DNA from: Prevotella sp.
GTDB taxonomy: Bacteria; Bacteroidota; Bacteroidia; Bacteroidales; Bacteroidaceae
Assembly (NCBI GenBank): GCA_016286995.1
Contig: JAEEVA010000005.1
Span: 38,769-102,768 of the forward strand
Reading direction: 5' to 3'
Length of the DNA stretch: 64,000 bases
Shown: positions 63,200 through 64,000 of the stretch, piece by piece
How positions within the stretch are numbered: position 1 is the stretch's first letter
How the letters are laid out: each line of letters starts with the position of its first letter
The notes under the pieces: generated by a model
Seen by the model: only the letters and a program-made list of their open reading frames with translations
Told to the model about the DNA's origin: nothing
Databases searched by the model: none
Made by a program: the position numbers and the translations under genes

Positions 63200-63241
63200 C
63201 ATTCTTATTGATACAGGTATTCCAGAACCTTCTTGCTAGGA

Positions 63242-63826
63242 ATGGTAAGTAGGGAAGTATCAGAAACCAAGAATTGTAAGGTTGATTCTTATGGAACGGA
63301 GGTGCTTGATTACATTTCCGGCGAAGAGGTTATGCGCATCTATAAGGTAAAGAAGTCGTGGCTTTATACTTCTGCCAAGCGGAACCAAGTGCCAGTATGT
63401 AGGATTGCTGGGATGAACTACTACAGCCGCAAGCACATGGACGTATTGTTTGGCAAGTCGGCTGAAGTGGAGGCTGTTAATGAGTGGCTGACTATGAAGG
63501 AGGCTCAGGAACTATATGGCATGAGTGCTGCATCTGTCCGCTCCAACGCCTATCGCCATCATATTCCGACCAAGCGAGAATATGGCCAGACCTACTACTC
63601 CAAAGACAACTTTGAGCAGTTGAGACGTACCGACCTTGTAACGGATGACAGCTACTACACAGCCAGGGAAGCTGCTGAGAAATATGGGATGAGCACCGCA
63701 AATGTCGGCATTATTGCTAAGAAGAGTAATATCGTCACTGTCAAGGTGGGCGTAAAGAACCTGATACCAAAAGTGGACTTCGACAAGGTAATGGCTGAGT
63801 ATATTTGTTTGGGAATTAAATCATAA
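63242..63826 (+). CDS. Triple helix-turn-helix (excisionase-like) DNA-binding protein
   Basis: This 194-aa protein appears to hold three similar HTH modules: about 28-70 (GEEVMRIYKVKKSWLYTSAK), about 84-127 (MKEAQELYGMSAASVRSNAY) and about 138-182 (AREAAEKYGMSTANVGIIAK). Each is followed by a short strand with basic/aromatic residues, as in HTH_17/excisionase-type proteins. No enzymatic domain. ATG 63242 was chosen over TTG 63233. The lower-GC codon use and the flanking repeats suggest a mobile-element origin; the window ends before any recombinase could be seen. Confidence 0.72.
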   Translation: MVSREVSETKNCKVDSYGTEVLDYISGEEVMRIYKVKKSWLYTSAKRNQVPVCRIAGMNYYSRKHMDVLFGKSAEVEAVNEWLTMKEAQELYGMSAASVRSNAYRHHIPTKREYGQTYYSKDNFEQLRRTDLVTDDSYYTAREAAEKYGMSTANVGIIAKKSNIVTVKVGVKNLIPKVDFDKVMAEYICLGIKS

Positions 63827-63919
63827 AATCAGCCCCCTAATAATCAGATGGTTACGTTTAAAATGTGCATTAATTTGAGAAATAATTCCAAGAATCTTGC
63901 CCAATTCAAAAAATAGTTG

Positions 63920-63928
63920 TATCTTTGC
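63920..63928 (+). promoter_or_regulatory. -7 promoter box near the window edge
   Basis: TATCTTTGC precedes an 81-nt tail with a 9-bp hairpin at 63962-63983; the gene it serves lies beyond the window. Confidence 0.45.
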
Positions 63929-64000
63929 ACCGTGAAACTGCGCGAAGGTGGGCTACACTTCAGCAAAGAACATATTCTTTGCTTTCGGTTTGCACCACCC

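Larger units (their letters stand above)
62611..63241. other. Gene-poor interval with inverted repeats, promoter and hairpin
   Basis: More than 600 nt without a convincing gene. It contains the palindromic array at 62638-62746, a second inverted repeat at 62823-62888, a full promoter at 62956-62987 and an intrinsic terminator at 63163-63199. Composition is AT-rich and unlike the housekeeping regions. Confidence 0.6.

Noticed and set aside
63023..63211. A 62-codon plus-strand frame inside the putative leader
   Set aside because: It starts with TTG, runs through the terminator hairpin and shows no family features.

Overview
The window looks like chromosomal DNA of a Bacteroidales bacterium, most likely a Prevotella-type gut or rumen organism. 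Promoters follow the Bacteroidetes pattern (TTTG, about 19-20 nt, then TAnnTTTG, usually ending GC). Shine-Dalgarno sites are mostly absent. Many products belong to families typical of the phylum: DUF4831, DUF6029, DUF3098, Omp28, PL9, GH28 and GH105. Secreted proteins end in a shared C-terminal tag resembling a type IX secretion signal. All assignments come from reading the sequence and its translations; no database search was run.

Layout. 0-5.6 kb: partial hpt, nnr, a DUF4831 protein and priA. 5.6-13.6 kb: an envelope block with a TlpA-like thioredoxin, a DUF6029 barrel, two Omp28-type proteins with CxxC motifs, a small secreted protein, a PorT-like barrel and a FadL-type transporter. 13.8-22.4 kb: housekeeping genes (a PgpH-type c-di-AMP phosphodiesterase, gltX, waaA, murF, fba, aquaporin). 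22.4-26.4 kb: a GH43 glycosidase, an odd two-domain hydrolase and a GH5 endoglucanase. 26.4-31.2 kb: a histidine kinase next to a receiver/ATP-grasp protein. 31.5-37.2 kb: a pectin block (GH28-GH105 fusion, PL1, PL9), joined at 45-47 kb by a second GH28. 37.2-41.8 kb: tRNA-Leu, an unknown protein, a ZapB-like coiled coil, zapA, rny, tRNA-Val and mltG. 41.9-45.3 kb: malQ and gph. 46.9-51.3 kb: the run ftsX, DUF3098, uppP, truB, queA, folK. 51.5-60.2 kb: a surface-polysaccharide set (cytidylyltransferase-PLP enzyme fusion, opine-type dehydrogenase, acyltransferase, glf, LicD, flippase, glycosyltransferase). 60.2-62.3 kb: yicC, gmk, nadD. 62.3-64 kb: gene-poor and repeat-rich, with a triple helix-turn-helix protein that suggests the edge of a mobile element.

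How the genes work together. The pectin enzymes cover backbone cleavage by lyases and hydrolases plus removal of terminal unsaturated residues, while the GH43 and GH5 enzymes add xylan/arabinan and beta-glucan activities. No SusC/SusD pair is present. The polysaccharide set could make and attach a nucleotide-activated amino-alcohol phosphate, possibly modified by an opine-type step; that is the most novel hypothesis here. The kinase and receiver/ATP-grasp pair looks like a phosphorelay with an enzyme rather than a DNA-binding output.

A second theme is small repeats. Tandem 6-8 bp repeats fill many intergenic gaps and also lie in frame inside priA, waaA, murF, malQ, the nucleotidyltransferase fusion and the two-domain hydrolase. 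A dispersed element upstream of four minus-strand transcription units carries the promoter itself.
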